Assembly: GCF_003054245.1 (NCBI RefSeq)
Contig: NZ_QBKR01000018.1
Location: forward strand, 1-64,000
Direction of reading: 5' to 3'
DNA: 64,000 bases
Source of the DNA: Melghirimyces profundicolus
GTDB lineage: Bacteria; Bacillota; Bacilli; Thermoactinomycetales; DSM-45169
The position numbers were made by a program, and so were the translations under genes. Each line of letters opens with the position of its first letter. The stretch's first letter is position 1. The notes beneath the pieces are model-generated. The model was not told where the DNA came from. It was given only the letters and a program-made list of their open reading frames with translations, and did not search any database. Below are positions 8,943 through 15,832 of the stretch, piece by piece.

Positions 8943-9241
8943 TAGAAGTATTATGATTTAATGTTCGTTTCGAGAAAAGGGGAGGTGTTTACCCAAAATA
9001 GCGACTTTGCTGTCCTGCCCAGCGGAGAATCAGCCTGCAAGGGCCGTTCAGGAGTGTTGCATCCGAAGGCGTTTGCCCCTGCCCGCAGCAGGATGATTCG
9101 GAGCGGACAGTGCAACCATCTCTGCAGGACAGCATAGCGAGACCGGGGAGCGCAAGCGACCCAGGCGAGACTTGTGCTCTGTGAGTGCAGCCGGAGCGGC
9201 TTTGGGTAAATGCTGCTGCTCACTTTTTCACAACGCTTCTA
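8943..9241. repeat. Complete ~300-bp inverted-repeat (MITE-like) element
   Basis: The ends are imperfect inverted repeats: TAGAAGTATTATGA at 8943-8956 against TAGAAGCGTTGTGA read on the other strand from 9241. Two inner pairs add symmetry: TTTACCCAAA (8988-8997) with TTTGGGTAAA (9201-9210), and GCTGTCCTGC (9009-9018) with GCAGGACAGC (9124-9133). The transcript of either strand could fold into a long hairpin. No coding frame of note lies inside. Pieces recur at 4293, 11825, 12750 and 52736, which fits a non-autonomous mobile element. The 248 bases before it (8695-8942) hold nothing I recognise. Confidence 0.75.
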
Positions 9242-9370
9242 GAGGGAGTTCAATTGTGTTCAAGAGGGATACGACATCGAGATGAACCGTTACCTGATTG
9301 AAATGTGCCGGGAGATGGAAAGGTTGATTCGGGTAAGCTTCGGGCTTCCTTTCCCCCTTCTGAACCGCTC

Positions 9371-9399
9371 TTGACAATCCGGGGAATGGAGGTTAAGAT
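9371..9399 (+). promoter_or_regulatory. SigA promoter of tRNA-Ala
   Basis: TTGACA at 9371 and TAAGAT at 9394 are separated by 17 bases, a near-consensus vegetative promoter. Initiation would fall near 9406, about 16 bases before the tRNA. Confidence 0.8.
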
Positions 9400-9421
9400 A
9401 AGGATTGTGTCCATGACCCGG

Positions 9422-9497
9422 GGGGCTGTAGCTCAGCTGGGAGAGCGCCTCGTTCGCAACGAGGAGGTCGGCGGTTCGAGCCCGCTCAGCTCCACCA
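9422..9497 (+). tRNA. tRNA-Ala, anticodon CGC
   Basis: A full 76-base cloverleaf with encoded CCA. Acceptor GGGGCTG pairs with CAGCTCC; D stem GCTC/GAGC; anticodon stem CCTCG/CGAGG with loop TTCGCAA; T stem GGCGG/CCGCT with loop TTCGAGC. The anticodon CGC at 9455-9457 reads the Ala codon GCG. It is a single tRNA unit with its own promoter and terminator, unlike the usual Bacillus tRNA clusters near rRNA operons. A CGC alanine tRNA suits a GC-rich genome that uses GCG often. Confidence 0.95.
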
Positions 9498-9503
9498 AAC
9501 GCC

Positions 9504-9539
9504 AAAACTCCCGCACCCATACAAGGTGCGGGAGTTTTT
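9504..9539 (+). terminator. Terminator of the tRNA-Ala unit
   Basis: AAAACTCCCGCACC (9504-9517) pairs perfectly with GGTGCGGGAGTTTT (9525-9538), with a short loop and a terminal T-run. The following gap to 9803 holds no supported gene; a 14-codon frame at 9564 preceded by AGGAGG is too small to call. Confidence 0.9.
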
Positions 9540-9803
9540 GACTTATTGTTCCATAGGAGGCTTATGTACGCTTTTCGGTTCCTGAAGACGAAGTGGCAGC
9601 TGGAATGAATCGCAACCAGCCTGTGAAATCACTTCATCGAATATCCGCGGAAAGAGGAGATCCTTCTGAAATGACCGACCACTGAAAGTGCTTTCCACCC
9701 GTGTCCCCCACGGTTTTTTGTTTTCCTGATTTAAAAAGTGTAGACGGAGAGCTGGAGGGAAATATAGTGGGTGGAAACGCAATAAACAGGAGGAGGGCCC
9801 TTC

Positions 9804-10904
9804 TTGGGTGACAGGGGAAATCGAAACCGAAAAGGAGTCTGGAGGTGGATCGGCGGACTCGGAGCCTTGATCGCGAGTGGACTGAAGCTGGTTCCTTCCT
9901 TTCTGAAACTGGGGAAATTCGGCGGAACGCTCCTCAGTATGGTGTTATCCGTAGGAGCTTACACCGCGGTGTTGCGATTCCCGTGGTCGTTTTCCATCGG
10001 TCTGGTGATCATGATCTTCATCCACGAAATGGGTCATATTTGGGCGGCGAAGCGGAAGGGACTTCCTGTATCGGCACCGGCTTTCATCCCCTTCGTGGGG
10101 GCACTGATCACGTTGAAGCGTCAACCCCGGGATGCGGTCACCGAAGCGTATGTGGCGTTTGGCGGTCCGATCCTCGGCACACTGGGAGCTTTGGCCGCTT
10201 GGTTGCTCGCCGGATGGACCGGTTACCAGGTGTTGTATCCCATTGCTTATATCGGATTTTTTCTCAATCTCCTCAACCTGCTTCCCATGCATCCGCTGGA
10301 CGGAGGCCGCATCGTGACTGCCATCTCCAGGTGGCTGTGGGTGGTGGGTTTGATCCTGGGGTTGGTTTTGATCCTGGTTCTTTGGAGTCCGCTCCTTCTG
10401 TTGATCTGGCTTCTGTTTGCGTTTCAACTTTGGACAAGCTACCTGTCCCGGCGCCGGAACAATGAACGCCGATTGAAAACGACGGTGGAAGTGGACCCGT
10501 CCAAATTTATCGGCGTCTCCCTCCCGGAGAAAGAAGAACGAAGGGTGCTCCCTTTTGTCCAGTATTGTGACATCAACGACCGGGAGCATCGGTGTGTCGT
10601 TTATTTCCCCCAAGCGGGAGAGATCCACCGTTACGAAGGATTCAGAGGAGGGTTTCGGGAAGTCCGCCTGATTGGGACGGAGGTAAAGATGGCCAAAGGC
10701 GGCCCCCGGATCCGGATGACGCTGGAAGCCGATTACATCCGGGGAGCGGAAGAACGGATGCTCCGTACCGATCGGGAGTATTACGCCGTTTCCCTCTGGA
10801 CACGCCTCGGGTACGGTTTTGTTTATATCGGATTGGCATCCTTTCTGGTTTATATGTTATGGACTGCCGGCAATCTGTCCCTCATGGGCCATTCGGTGAG
10901 CTGA
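9804..10904 (+). CDS. M50-family (site-2 protease-like) membrane metalloprotease
   Basis: 366 residues. The metal-binding motif HEMGH is at 74-78 inside a hydrophobic segment (IFIHEMGHIWAAKRKG). The second ligand motif HPLDGG, equivalent to the family's NPDG, places Asp at 166 in LLPMHPLDGGRIVTA. These define an intramembrane zinc protease of the M50 group, which cuts membrane-embedded substrates. About five hydrophobic segments lie in 45-215, followed by a soluble domain (about 215-335) and a last membrane segment near 340-358. There is no PDZ domain. The TTG at 9804 has AGGAGGAGGG 6 bases upstream. It stands alone between two terminators, so its substrate is not suggested by neighbours. Confidence 0.8.
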   Translation: MGDRGNRNRKGVWRWIGGLGALIASGLKLVPSFLKLGKFGGTLLSMVLSVGAYTAVLRFPWSFSIGLVIMIFIHEMGHIWAAKRKGLPVSAPAFIPFVGALITLKRQPRDAVTEAYVAFGGPILGTLGALAAWLLAGWTGYQVLYPIAYIGFFLNLLNLLPMHPLDGGRIVTAISRWLWVVGLILGLVLILVLWSPLLLLIWLLFAFQLWTSYLSRRRNNERRLKTTVEVDPSKFIGVSLPEKEERRVLPFVQYCDINDREHRCVVYFPQAGEIHRYEGFRGGFREVRLIGTEVKMAKGGPRIRMTLEADYIRGAEERMLRTDREYYAVSLWTRLGYGFVYIGLASFLVYMLWTAGNLSLMGHSVS

Positions 10905-10939
10905 AAAAGCCCGCGGCACCGATTTTACCGCGGGTTTTT
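10904..10939. terminator. Bidirectional terminator
   Basis: AAAAAGCCCGCGG and CCGCGGGTTTTT form a 12-bp stem around an 11-base loop, beginning at the M50 stop codon. Both sides carry A/T runs, so it can also end transcripts of the converging 93-aa gene on the other strand. Confidence 0.85.
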
Positions 10940-11048
10940 CTTCGTCTTATCCGTTGCGTTTCCGTTTTCCCGTGGGCAGGGCATAGGGTGGACTTTCCCG
11001 AACTCCGTTTGTTTCAAGTTGCGTCATGGCTTTCTCTCCTCGCTTTGT

Positions 11049-11330
11049 TTATTTTTTCATGGGAGAGGGCCGACGATGTCGGTGTTTCCGGTGCCCCCGG
11101 TACCCCCGGTACATTTGCAAAAAAACGAGATTGCTCTCCGTGGGGCGATAGGGGACCACTTCCGGGGGCCGACGGAGACCCTTGGTTTTGGAGAGGCGCT
11201 CCTCCAAGAACCACCATCGTATTCGGTGGTAGAGAGAGGGCCTGGCCTTTTTGGGAATGGACCGGTCATCGGTCATCTCCCGGTGAATCCGATGGTGTTC
11301 CAATTGCAACAGATATGGATGAAAATACAT
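11049..11330 (-). CDS. 93-aa basic protein of unknown function
   Basis: The ATG at 11330 on the minus strand is preceded by AAGGAGGG with 7-base spacing, an ideal initiation signal. The 93 residues start MYFHPYLLQLEHHRIHREMT, continue with an aromatic/basic helix (LYHRIRWWFLEERL) and end in a strongly basic tail (RGYRGHRKHRHRRPSP). No signal peptide or membrane segment is seen. The amphipathic helix and basic tail could bind nucleic acid or membrane, but no family is recognised. The frame stays open upstream to 11534, but that extension has no start signal. A terminator-like hairpin lies directly before the ribosome site. Confidence 0.6.
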   Translation of the reverse strand: MYFHPYLLQLEHHRIHREMTDDRSIPKKARPSLYHRIRWWFLEERLSKTKGLRRPPEVVPYRPTESNLVFLQMYRGYRGHRKHRHRRPSPMKK

Positions 11331-11350
11331 GTCTAATCCCTCCTTGAAAG

Positions 11351-11380
11351 AAAAAACGCCACAAACCTGACGTCTGCGGC
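11351..11380 (-). terminator. Terminator-like hairpin in the leader of the 93-aa gene
   Basis: Read on the minus strand, GCCGCAGA pairs with TTTGTGGC (8 bp including two G-U pairs) around CGTCAGG and is followed by GTTTTTTC. It ends just 5 bases before the AAGGAGGG site of the 93-aa gene, the position expected of an attenuator. Confidence 0.5.
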
Positions 11381-11386
11381 AAATCC

Positions 11387-11408
11387 CCTTCTTTCCCGGG
11401 AAAGAAGG
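11387..11408. repeat. 22-bp perfect palindrome
   Basis: CCTTCTTTCCC is followed directly by its own reverse complement. It lies between the two hairpins of the minus-strand leader and could be an operator for a dimeric regulator or another RNA hairpin. Confidence 0.6.
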
Positions 11409-11416
11409 AAGCATCG

Positions 11417-11446
11417 AAAAAGCCGCAGGCCGACACGACCTGCGGC
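11417..11446 (-). terminator. Terminator of the 58-aa gene
   Basis: On the minus strand GCCGCAGG pairs perfectly with CCTGCGGC around a 9-base loop and is followed by TTTTTC. It lies about 28 bases downstream of the stop codon of the 58-aa frame. Confidence 0.75.
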
Positions 11447-11473
11447 GTGGTTTTAAAATGAGTTCAGCCACGA

Positions 11474-11650
11474 TCAGGGGAAGGGTGGCTCCCCGTTCCG
11501 GAGGTCGTCTGGATGTGCATTTTTGGGCACACAAATCCCTGCTTCAGCGGTGCCGAGTGCAAGTGTCCGGCTGAAGGGAGTTTCACCGGAGAACCCCCCG
11601 ATGGGCATACGGGTCCCGTGCATGGTGCATACAGTCCATGATTTCATCAT
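11474..11650 (-). CDS. 58-aa small protein, unknown function
   Basis: The frame opens at 11650 (MMKSWTVCTMHGTRMPIGG) and ends in RNGEPPFP. It has AAAGGAGGT at 11658-11666 with 7-base spacing, a consensus SigA promoter upstream and a terminator downstream, forming a compact minus-strand unit of about 270 bases. The peptide is Gly/Pro/Thr-rich with cysteines at 8 and 40, has no signal peptide or membrane segment and matches no family I know. It could be a genuine small protein, a peptide precursor, or a leader peptide controlling the 93-aa gene below it. The signals are strong; whether the product is stable is unknown. Confidence 0.55.
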   Translation of the reverse strand: MMKSWTVCTMHGTRMPIGGFSGETPFSRTLALGTAEAGICVPKNAHPDDLRNGEPPFP

Positions 11651-11695
11651 GTGGACGACCTCCTTTCACAAAATCGTAACATTTTAAGCAACTTG

Positions 11696-11724
11696 ATTTT
11701 ACCAGCGGTCGAACCGGCTGTCAA
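11696..11724 (-). promoter_or_regulatory. SigA promoter of the 58-aa gene
   Basis: On the minus strand TTGACA (11724-11719) and TAAAAT (11701-11696) are 17 bases apart. The start site would be near 11689, leaving a roughly 40-base leader. The rest of 11725-12048 holds only the repeat piece at 11825 and the start signals of the HAD gene. Confidence 0.75.
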
Positions 11725-11824
11725 TGCTCATTTTTCACAATTTTCTTGGGTGTGATGGAAGGAGGAAGGGAGGGGGAATCGAAGTGGGAGACACCTGGAA
11801 ACGTTGGACGGATTGTCAGGATCG

Positions 11825-11890
11825 ACCCGAAATAACGACGTTGCTGTCCTGCCCGGAGAAGGGGGCTTCGGGTAATGCCGCCGCTCAGAT
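11825..11890. repeat. Internally deleted copy of the inverted-repeat element
   Basis: Bases 11825-11854 match 8991-9020 of the complete element at 27 of 30 positions, including TTGCTGTCCTGCCC. They are joined within about 12 bases to a right-arm match (GGCTTCGGGTAATGCCGCCGCTCA). The middle 170 bases are missing, as in a deletion derivative. Confidence 0.65.
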
Positions 11891-12048
11891 GGATCCCTTT
11901 TTCCTTGTTGGGGGGTTCTGCGCTCGGGAAAAGGAGCGGACTGATGAACGGAGAAAGCAGGGGAATCTTTCTGAATAGAGTCCGGGATTCAACGGAATAG
12001 GTTAACCGGCGGGAACGAAATATAGTTTTCAACAGAGGAGATGTTCCA

Positions 12049-12753
12049 ATGAAGAGCGACGATGAGGGGATTATTTTCGACTTGGACGGCACCCTTTTTC
12101 AGACGGAGAAAGTGGCGGTACCCGCGTTTCACCGCACATTTCGCAGGTTGCGGGATCGGGGTCTCTACCAGGGAACCATTCCCTCCGATGAACGGATTCA
12201 GTCGGTGTTCGGGATGACGCAGGCTGACATCTGGGAGCGGTTGCTGCCGGGGGCGGCGGAGGAAGTGAAAAGGGAGGCGGACGCCATGTGGCTCCGGGAT
12301 GAGCTGGATTGCCTGCAAGAAGGGATGGGCGGGCTGTATCCCGGTGTCACCAAAGGATTGCGGGAGTTGAAGGAGAGAGGGTGGCGCCTTTTCGTGGCCA
12401 GCAACGGTCTGGGACCCTATGTTCGGGGGGTGCTGGATACATTCGGTTTAACCTTCTTGATGGAGGGCATTTATTCTGCAGGGGAAAAAAACATCCGTCA
12501 AAAGGAGCGGTTGGTGGCTTTGTTGAAGGAGGAACAGGGGGTCTCCTCGGGATATATGGTGGGAGACCGCAGTTCCGATGTCCGGGCGGGAAAAGCGAAC
12601 GGGTTGGTTGTCATTGGCTGCCGATATGCCCATTTCCCTCAGTTCAGCAACGAAGACGAACTGGAGGGGGCGGATGCCGTGATCCGTTCCTTCGATCAAC
12701 TGCTCCCGCTGTTGAAAAACCCCTGTCGGAACGAATCATCCCTGGATCTGTGA
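12049..12753 (+). CDS. HAD-superfamily hydrolase (phosphatase-like)
   Basis: 234 residues. Motif I is FDLDGTLF with nucleophile Asp11 and acid/base Asp13. Motif II is VASNG (about 120-124), a Lys follows in EKNIRQKERL, and motif IV is MVGDRSSDVRAG (about 170), completing a haloacid-dehalogenase-type Mg-dependent phosphatase. The helical cap between motifs I and II resembles phosphoglycolate or pyrophosphatase-type members (subclass I). Substrate cannot be told from sequence. GAGGAG lies upstream of the ATG. The stop codon touches a right-end copy of the repeat element, suggesting a rearranged 3' boundary. Confidence 0.8.
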   Translation: MKSDDEGIIFDLDGTLFQTEKVAVPAFHRTFRRLRDRGLYQGTIPSDERIQSVFGMTQADIWERLLPGAAEEVKREADAMWLRDELDCLQEGMGGLYPGVTKGLRELKERGWRLFVASNGLGPYVRGVLDTFGLTFLMEGIYSAGEKNIRQKERLVALLKEEQGVSSGYMVGDRSSDVRAGKANGLVVIGCRYAHFPQFSNEDELEGADAVIRSFDQLLPLLKNPCRNESSLDL

Positions 12754-12813
12754 GGTGCAGCCGGAGCGGCTTTGGGTAAATGCCGCCGCGCTCACTTTTT
12801 CACCATCCTTCCA
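12750..12813. repeat. Right-end fragment of the inverted-repeat element
   Basis: The stretch closely matches 9180-9241 of the complete element; GTGCAGCCGGAGCGGCTTTG and CTCACTTTTTCAC are shared. It begins at the HAD stop codon and ends just before the ribosome site of the MgtC gene. No left end is found nearby. Confidence 0.7.
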
Positions 12814-12834
12814 GCGGAAGAAGGGAGTGTCTGA

Positions 12835-13530
12835 ATGGAAGCGGACAGCGTATGGGTAATATCACAGGGGGAAACCGTGGTGCGTCTCTTGGCGGCCACT
12901 GCACTGGGCGGATTGATCGGTTGGGAACGGGAACGGAACAACCATCCCGCGGGTTTCCGTACCCATATCCTCGTTTGTGTGGGATCCGCCCTGATCATGC
13001 TGTTGTCCATTTATGGCTTTCCTCAGTTCATGGATGAGGACAAAGTCCGCTTTGACCCCGGCCGGATCGCAGCGCAAGTGGTCAGCGGCATCGGTTTCCT
13101 GGGGGCGGGCACCATCCTGCGACAGGGTTTGACGGTCAGCGGTCTGACCACCGCCGCCTCCCTCTGGGTCGTGGCGGCGATCGGCTTGGCAGTGGGAGCG
13201 GGATTTCACTTTCCCGCGGTGCTGACCACGGTGCTGGCCCTGGTCAGCCTGGAACTTCTGAACAAGGTGGAAGATTGGTTGTTCCGGAGCAGCCCGCAGA
13301 AACTCCTTCGAATCCGCGCTCTCAACCGCCCCGGAAAATTGGGCGAACTGGCCACCCTGATCGGGGATCTTGGCATCCATATCCGGAAGGTGAAAGTGGA
13401 TGAAGGAGAACCGTCGGATCAGGAGATGGAAATCATGTTGGCCGTTCGGATTCCCACCGAAATCGATTCCACGGAAATGATTGATCGGGTGCGCAAGGTG
13501 GAAGGGGTTCGGGAGGTTCACCTGGATTGA
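12835..13530 (+). CDS. MgtC/SapB-family membrane protein with ACT-like domain
   Basis: 231 residues. The N-terminal 140 residues form about five membrane segments with the MgtC hallmark ALGGLIGWERERNNHPAGFRTH and the VVSGIGFLGAGTI motif. The C-terminal domain (about 150-231, LRIRALNRPGKLGELATLIG) has an ACT-like pattern as in larger family members. MgtC proteins are tied to Mg limitation, membrane potential and, in some bacteria, ATP-synthase modulation; the role here is inferred only from family. The ATG is preceded by GAAGGGAG. It stands between a repeat fragment and the CtsR operon. Confidence 0.85.
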   Translation: MEADSVWVISQGETVVRLLAATALGGLIGWERERNNHPAGFRTHILVCVGSALIMLLSIYGFPQFMDEDKVRFDPGRIAAQVVSGIGFLGAGTILRQGLTVSGLTTAASLWVVAAIGLAVGAGFHFPAVLTTVLALVSLELLNKVEDWLFRSSPQKLLRIRALNRPGKLGELATLIGDLGIHIRKVKVDEGEPSDQEMEIMLAVRIPTEIDSTEMIDRVRKVEGVREVHLD

Positions 13531-13600
13531 GGAACGGAAGCGGGCGGCCACGTATGAGATGCCGGTCCAAGCGGAAAAATGGTACCGTGGCCTTTTCCTC

Positions 13601-13657
13601 TTGGCAAAAGACTCCACCATCCATTATAATAACCACACAAGGTCAAAGTCAGTCAAA
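13601..13657 (+). promoter_or_regulatory. ctsR-operon promoter with CtsR operator
   Basis: TTGGCA at 13601 and TATAAT at 13625 (18-base spacer) form a SigA promoter. Directly behind it GGTCAAA (13641-13647) and AGTCAAA (13651-13657), 3 bases apart, make the tandem heptad repeat recognised by CtsR. The operator covers the start site, as expected for autorepression relieved by heat or protein damage. Confidence 0.9.
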
Positions 13658-13681
13658 GTCAACAGGAGGTAGTCCGATGCC

Positions 13682-14152
13682 ATGTCAAGTGTTTCGGACA
13701 TCATCGAGCAGTATTTGATCAAAATATTGAAAGAAACTCCTTCCGGTACCATCCAGGTGAAACGGAGCGAATTGGCGGAGCTGTTCCAGTGCGTTCCGTC
13801 CCAGATCAACTACGTGATCAGTACCCGGTTTACGGTGGAAAAAGGCTATATGGTGGAGAGCAAGCGGGGGGGAGGCGGTTACATCCGAATCCGAAAACTC
13901 CGCTTCTCCAAACAGAAAAACTATTATGATGTCCTGCTCAAGATGATCGGGAATCGGATGACGCAACAGGCCGCCGAGGATTTGATCGCTCGTCTCACGG
14001 AAGAGGAATGGATGACCGAGAGGGAAGGGCGCATGATCAAAAAACTGATTTCCCGGGAAGTGCTGGATCTGCCGGTTTCACTTCGGGATTCCGTCCGTGC
14101 CCGGATCATGCGCAGCGTGGTGACGACGCTATTCGCAAACAAAGGAGAGTGA
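13682..14152 (+). CDS. ctsR: CtsR, repressor of class III heat-shock genes
   Basis: 156 residues, the normal family length. The N-terminal winged helix (SDIIEQYLIKIL, QCVPSQINYVISTRFT) and the wing RGGGGYIRI that senses heat are intact. It represses clp genes and is removed by McsB phosphorylation and ClpCP degradation during stress. First gene of the ctsR-mcsA-mcsB-clpC operon under its own operator. AGGAGGT is 11 bases from this ATG. A second, out-of-frame ATG at 13677 sits at better spacing and would give a 13-codon overlapping frame ending at 13718; this might lower ctsR initiation. Confidence 0.97.
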   Translation: MSSVSDIIEQYLIKILKETPSGTIQVKRSELAELFQCVPSQINYVISTRFTVEKGYMVESKRGGGGYIRIRKLRFSKQKNYYDVLLKMIGNRMTQQAAEDLIARLTEEEWMTEREGRMIKKLISREVLDLPVSLRDSVRARIMRSVVTTLFANKGE

Positions 14153-14159
14153 CCCCCGA

Positions 14160-14687
14160 ATGCAGTGTCAGGAGTGCGGCAAGCGTCCGGCAACTCTTCA
14201 TTACACCAAGATCATCAACGGTGAAAAGATGGAATTCCATCTGTGCGAGGTTTGTGCCAAGGAGAAGGGGGAGCAGATGGCCGGGATGGAAGCCGGCTTT
14301 TCCATTCACAATCTCCTGTCCGGCCTGTTGAATCTTGACGGACAGTTTGCGGAGGGGCAACCCGCCCGCTCCGCGTCGTCATCGGAGGGGCTGCGTTGCA
14401 AGACTTGCGGTCTGACATACAGTCAGTTCAGCAAGATTGGTCGCTTTGGTTGCAGTGATTGCTACAAGGCCTTTGCCGAACGTCTGGACCCTCTCTTCCG
14501 CCGGGTTCACGGTCATACCACCCACCGGGGGAAAGTCCCGGAAAGAACCGGCGGAAAACTCCGGATCAGAAGGGAAATTGAACGATTGAAGCAGGAGTTG
14601 TCTGCACGCATTCAAAAGGAAGAGTTCGAGGAGGCGGCCCGCTTGCGAGACCGCATCCGGGAACTTCAGGCGAAACTGGACAGCTAG
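14160..14687 (+). CDS. mcsA: McsA, zinc-binding activator of McsB
   Basis: 175 residues. Four CxxC pairs (CQEC at 3-6, CEVC near 28, CKTC near 80, CSDC near 98) bind zinc and act in redox and heavy-metal sensing. The C-terminus (about 140-172, LKQELSARIQKEEFEEAARLRDRI) is a UVR motif. McsA stimulates the arginine kinase McsB and the ClpC machinery. It starts 8 bases after ctsR and is followed 14 bases later by mcsB, so the genes are translationally tight. Confidence 0.95.
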   Translation: MQCQECGKRPATLHYTKIINGEKMEFHLCEVCAKEKGEQMAGMEAGFSIHNLLSGLLNLDGQFAEGQPARSASSSEGLRCKTCGLTYSQFSKIGRFGCSDCYKAFAERLDPLFRRVHGHTTHRGKVPERTGGKLRIRREIERLKQELSARIQKEEFEEAARLRDRIRELQAKLDS

Positions 14688-14700
14688 GGAGGGGACTGGT

Positions 14701-15777
14701 ATGTCGCTCCAACGTTTTACACAGGATGCACTCAGTGAATGGATGCGGGGGAAAGGACCACGTTCGGACATCGTGATCAGCAGCCGGGTGAGGCTTGCGC
14801 GCAACCTGTCCGGATTGCCGTTTCCCATGCTGGCGACCTCTTCCCAGTCTTCGGATATTGTCCGTCGGGTGGAGGAAGCCCTCCGCAGTGACAACCGGCC
14901 CGCTGCTCTCGACAAAGCGGAGCTGATCCGGATGGATGATCTGAGTGATCTGGAAAAACGCGTGTTGGTGGAAAAACATCTGATCAGCCCCCATCTGGCG
15001 GAAGAATCCCGGCACGGGGCCGTCGTCCTCAGCCCCAATGAAGCGGTCAGCATTATGATCAACGAAGAGGATCATATCCGGATTCAGTGTCTTTTTCCCG
15101 GGCTTCAGCCCCAGGAAGCTTGGAAACTGGCCGATGAGCTGGATGATTGGTTTGAACGCCGGCTCACCTATGCCTTCAGCGAGACCACGGGATACCTCAC
15201 CAGTTGCCCCACCAACGTGGGAACCGGGATCCGGGCATCGGTGATGGTTCATCTTCCGGCTTTGGCCATGACCCAGCAGATCAACCGCCTGTTCCCCGCC
15301 ATCACCCAAGTCGGATTGGCCGTACGGGGAATTTACGGAGAAGGATCCGAAGCCTTGGGAAATCTGTACCAGGTCTCCAACCAAGTCACCTTGGGCCAAC
15401 GGGAAGAGGATATCATCGAGAAACTGACGGGGGTGGTCCGTCAGATGATTCAGCACGAACACAGCGCGAGAAGCCGTCTTCGGGAAATATCGCTCACCAA
15501 ACTGGAAGATCGTGTCCATCGTTCCTACGGTATTTTATCCCACGCCCGGGTTCTCAGTTCAAAGGAAGCAATGGAACGCCTCTCCGATGTGCGCCTGGGA
15601 ATAGACATGGGATTGATTTCCGGGGTTTCGGCCAACGTAATGAATGAACTGATGGTTTTGACTCAGCCGGGCTTTCTGCAGACCCGGGCCAAACAGCGGC
15701 TGGATGCCGAAGAGAGGGACATCCGGCGAGCCGGCATGATCCGCGAGTATCTGTCGATGAAACGGGAAGGGCAGTGA
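14701..15777 (+). CDS. mcsB: McsB, protein arginine kinase
   Basis: 358 residues with the phosphagen-kinase fold. SSRVRLARNLSGLPFP (about 27-42) is the ATP-guanido substrate segment, and CPTNVGTGIRASVMVHLPAL carries the catalytic Cys region typical of this family. The enzyme phosphorylates arginines on CtsR and damaged proteins, marking them for ClpC-ClpP. Length is close to the 363 residues of the Bacillus enzyme. A GGAGGGG site lies before the ATG. Intact, with no missing key residue seen. Confidence 0.96.
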   Translation: MSLQRFTQDALSEWMRGKGPRSDIVISSRVRLARNLSGLPFPMLATSSQSSDIVRRVEEALRSDNRPAALDKAELIRMDDLSDLEKRVLVEKHLISPHLAEESRHGAVVLSPNEAVSIMINEEDHIRIQCLFPGLQPQEAWKLADELDDWFERRLTYAFSETTGYLTSCPTNVGTGIRASVMVHLPALAMTQQINRLFPAITQVGLAVRGIYGEGSEALGNLYQVSNQVTLGQREEDIIEKLTGVVRQMIQHEHSARSRLREISLTKLEDRVHRSYGILSHARVLSSKEAMERLSDVRLGIDMGLISGVSANVMNELMVLTQPGFLQTRAKQRLDAEERDIRRAGMIREYLSMKREGQ

Positions 15778-15832
15778 CCGGAGGATTGGGAACCATTCCA
15801 TGTGACTACCCAAAGAGAGAGGTGTTTCGACC

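Noticed and set aside
8719-8961. 80-codon frame before the repeat element
   Set aside because: Arg/Gly/Pro-rich, no ribosome site, and its end lies in the repeat.
9282-9374. 30-codon frame MNRYLIEMCREMERL... before the tRNA
   Set aside because: The residue pattern is protein-like, but there is no good ribosome site and it ends in the tRNA promoter; too little to call.
9564-9608. 14-codon frame after AGGAGG near 9555
   Set aside because: Very short, spacing of only 3 bases, no conservation evidence available.
11019-11336. Plus-strand 105-codon frame opposite the 93-aa gene
   Set aside because: Weak initiation signals, proline-rich filler; the minus-strand frame has an ideal ribosome site and better residue pattern.
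11724-11978. 84-codon plus-strand frame before the HAD gene
   Set aside because: It runs through the repeat-element fragment and lacks a convincing start or domain.
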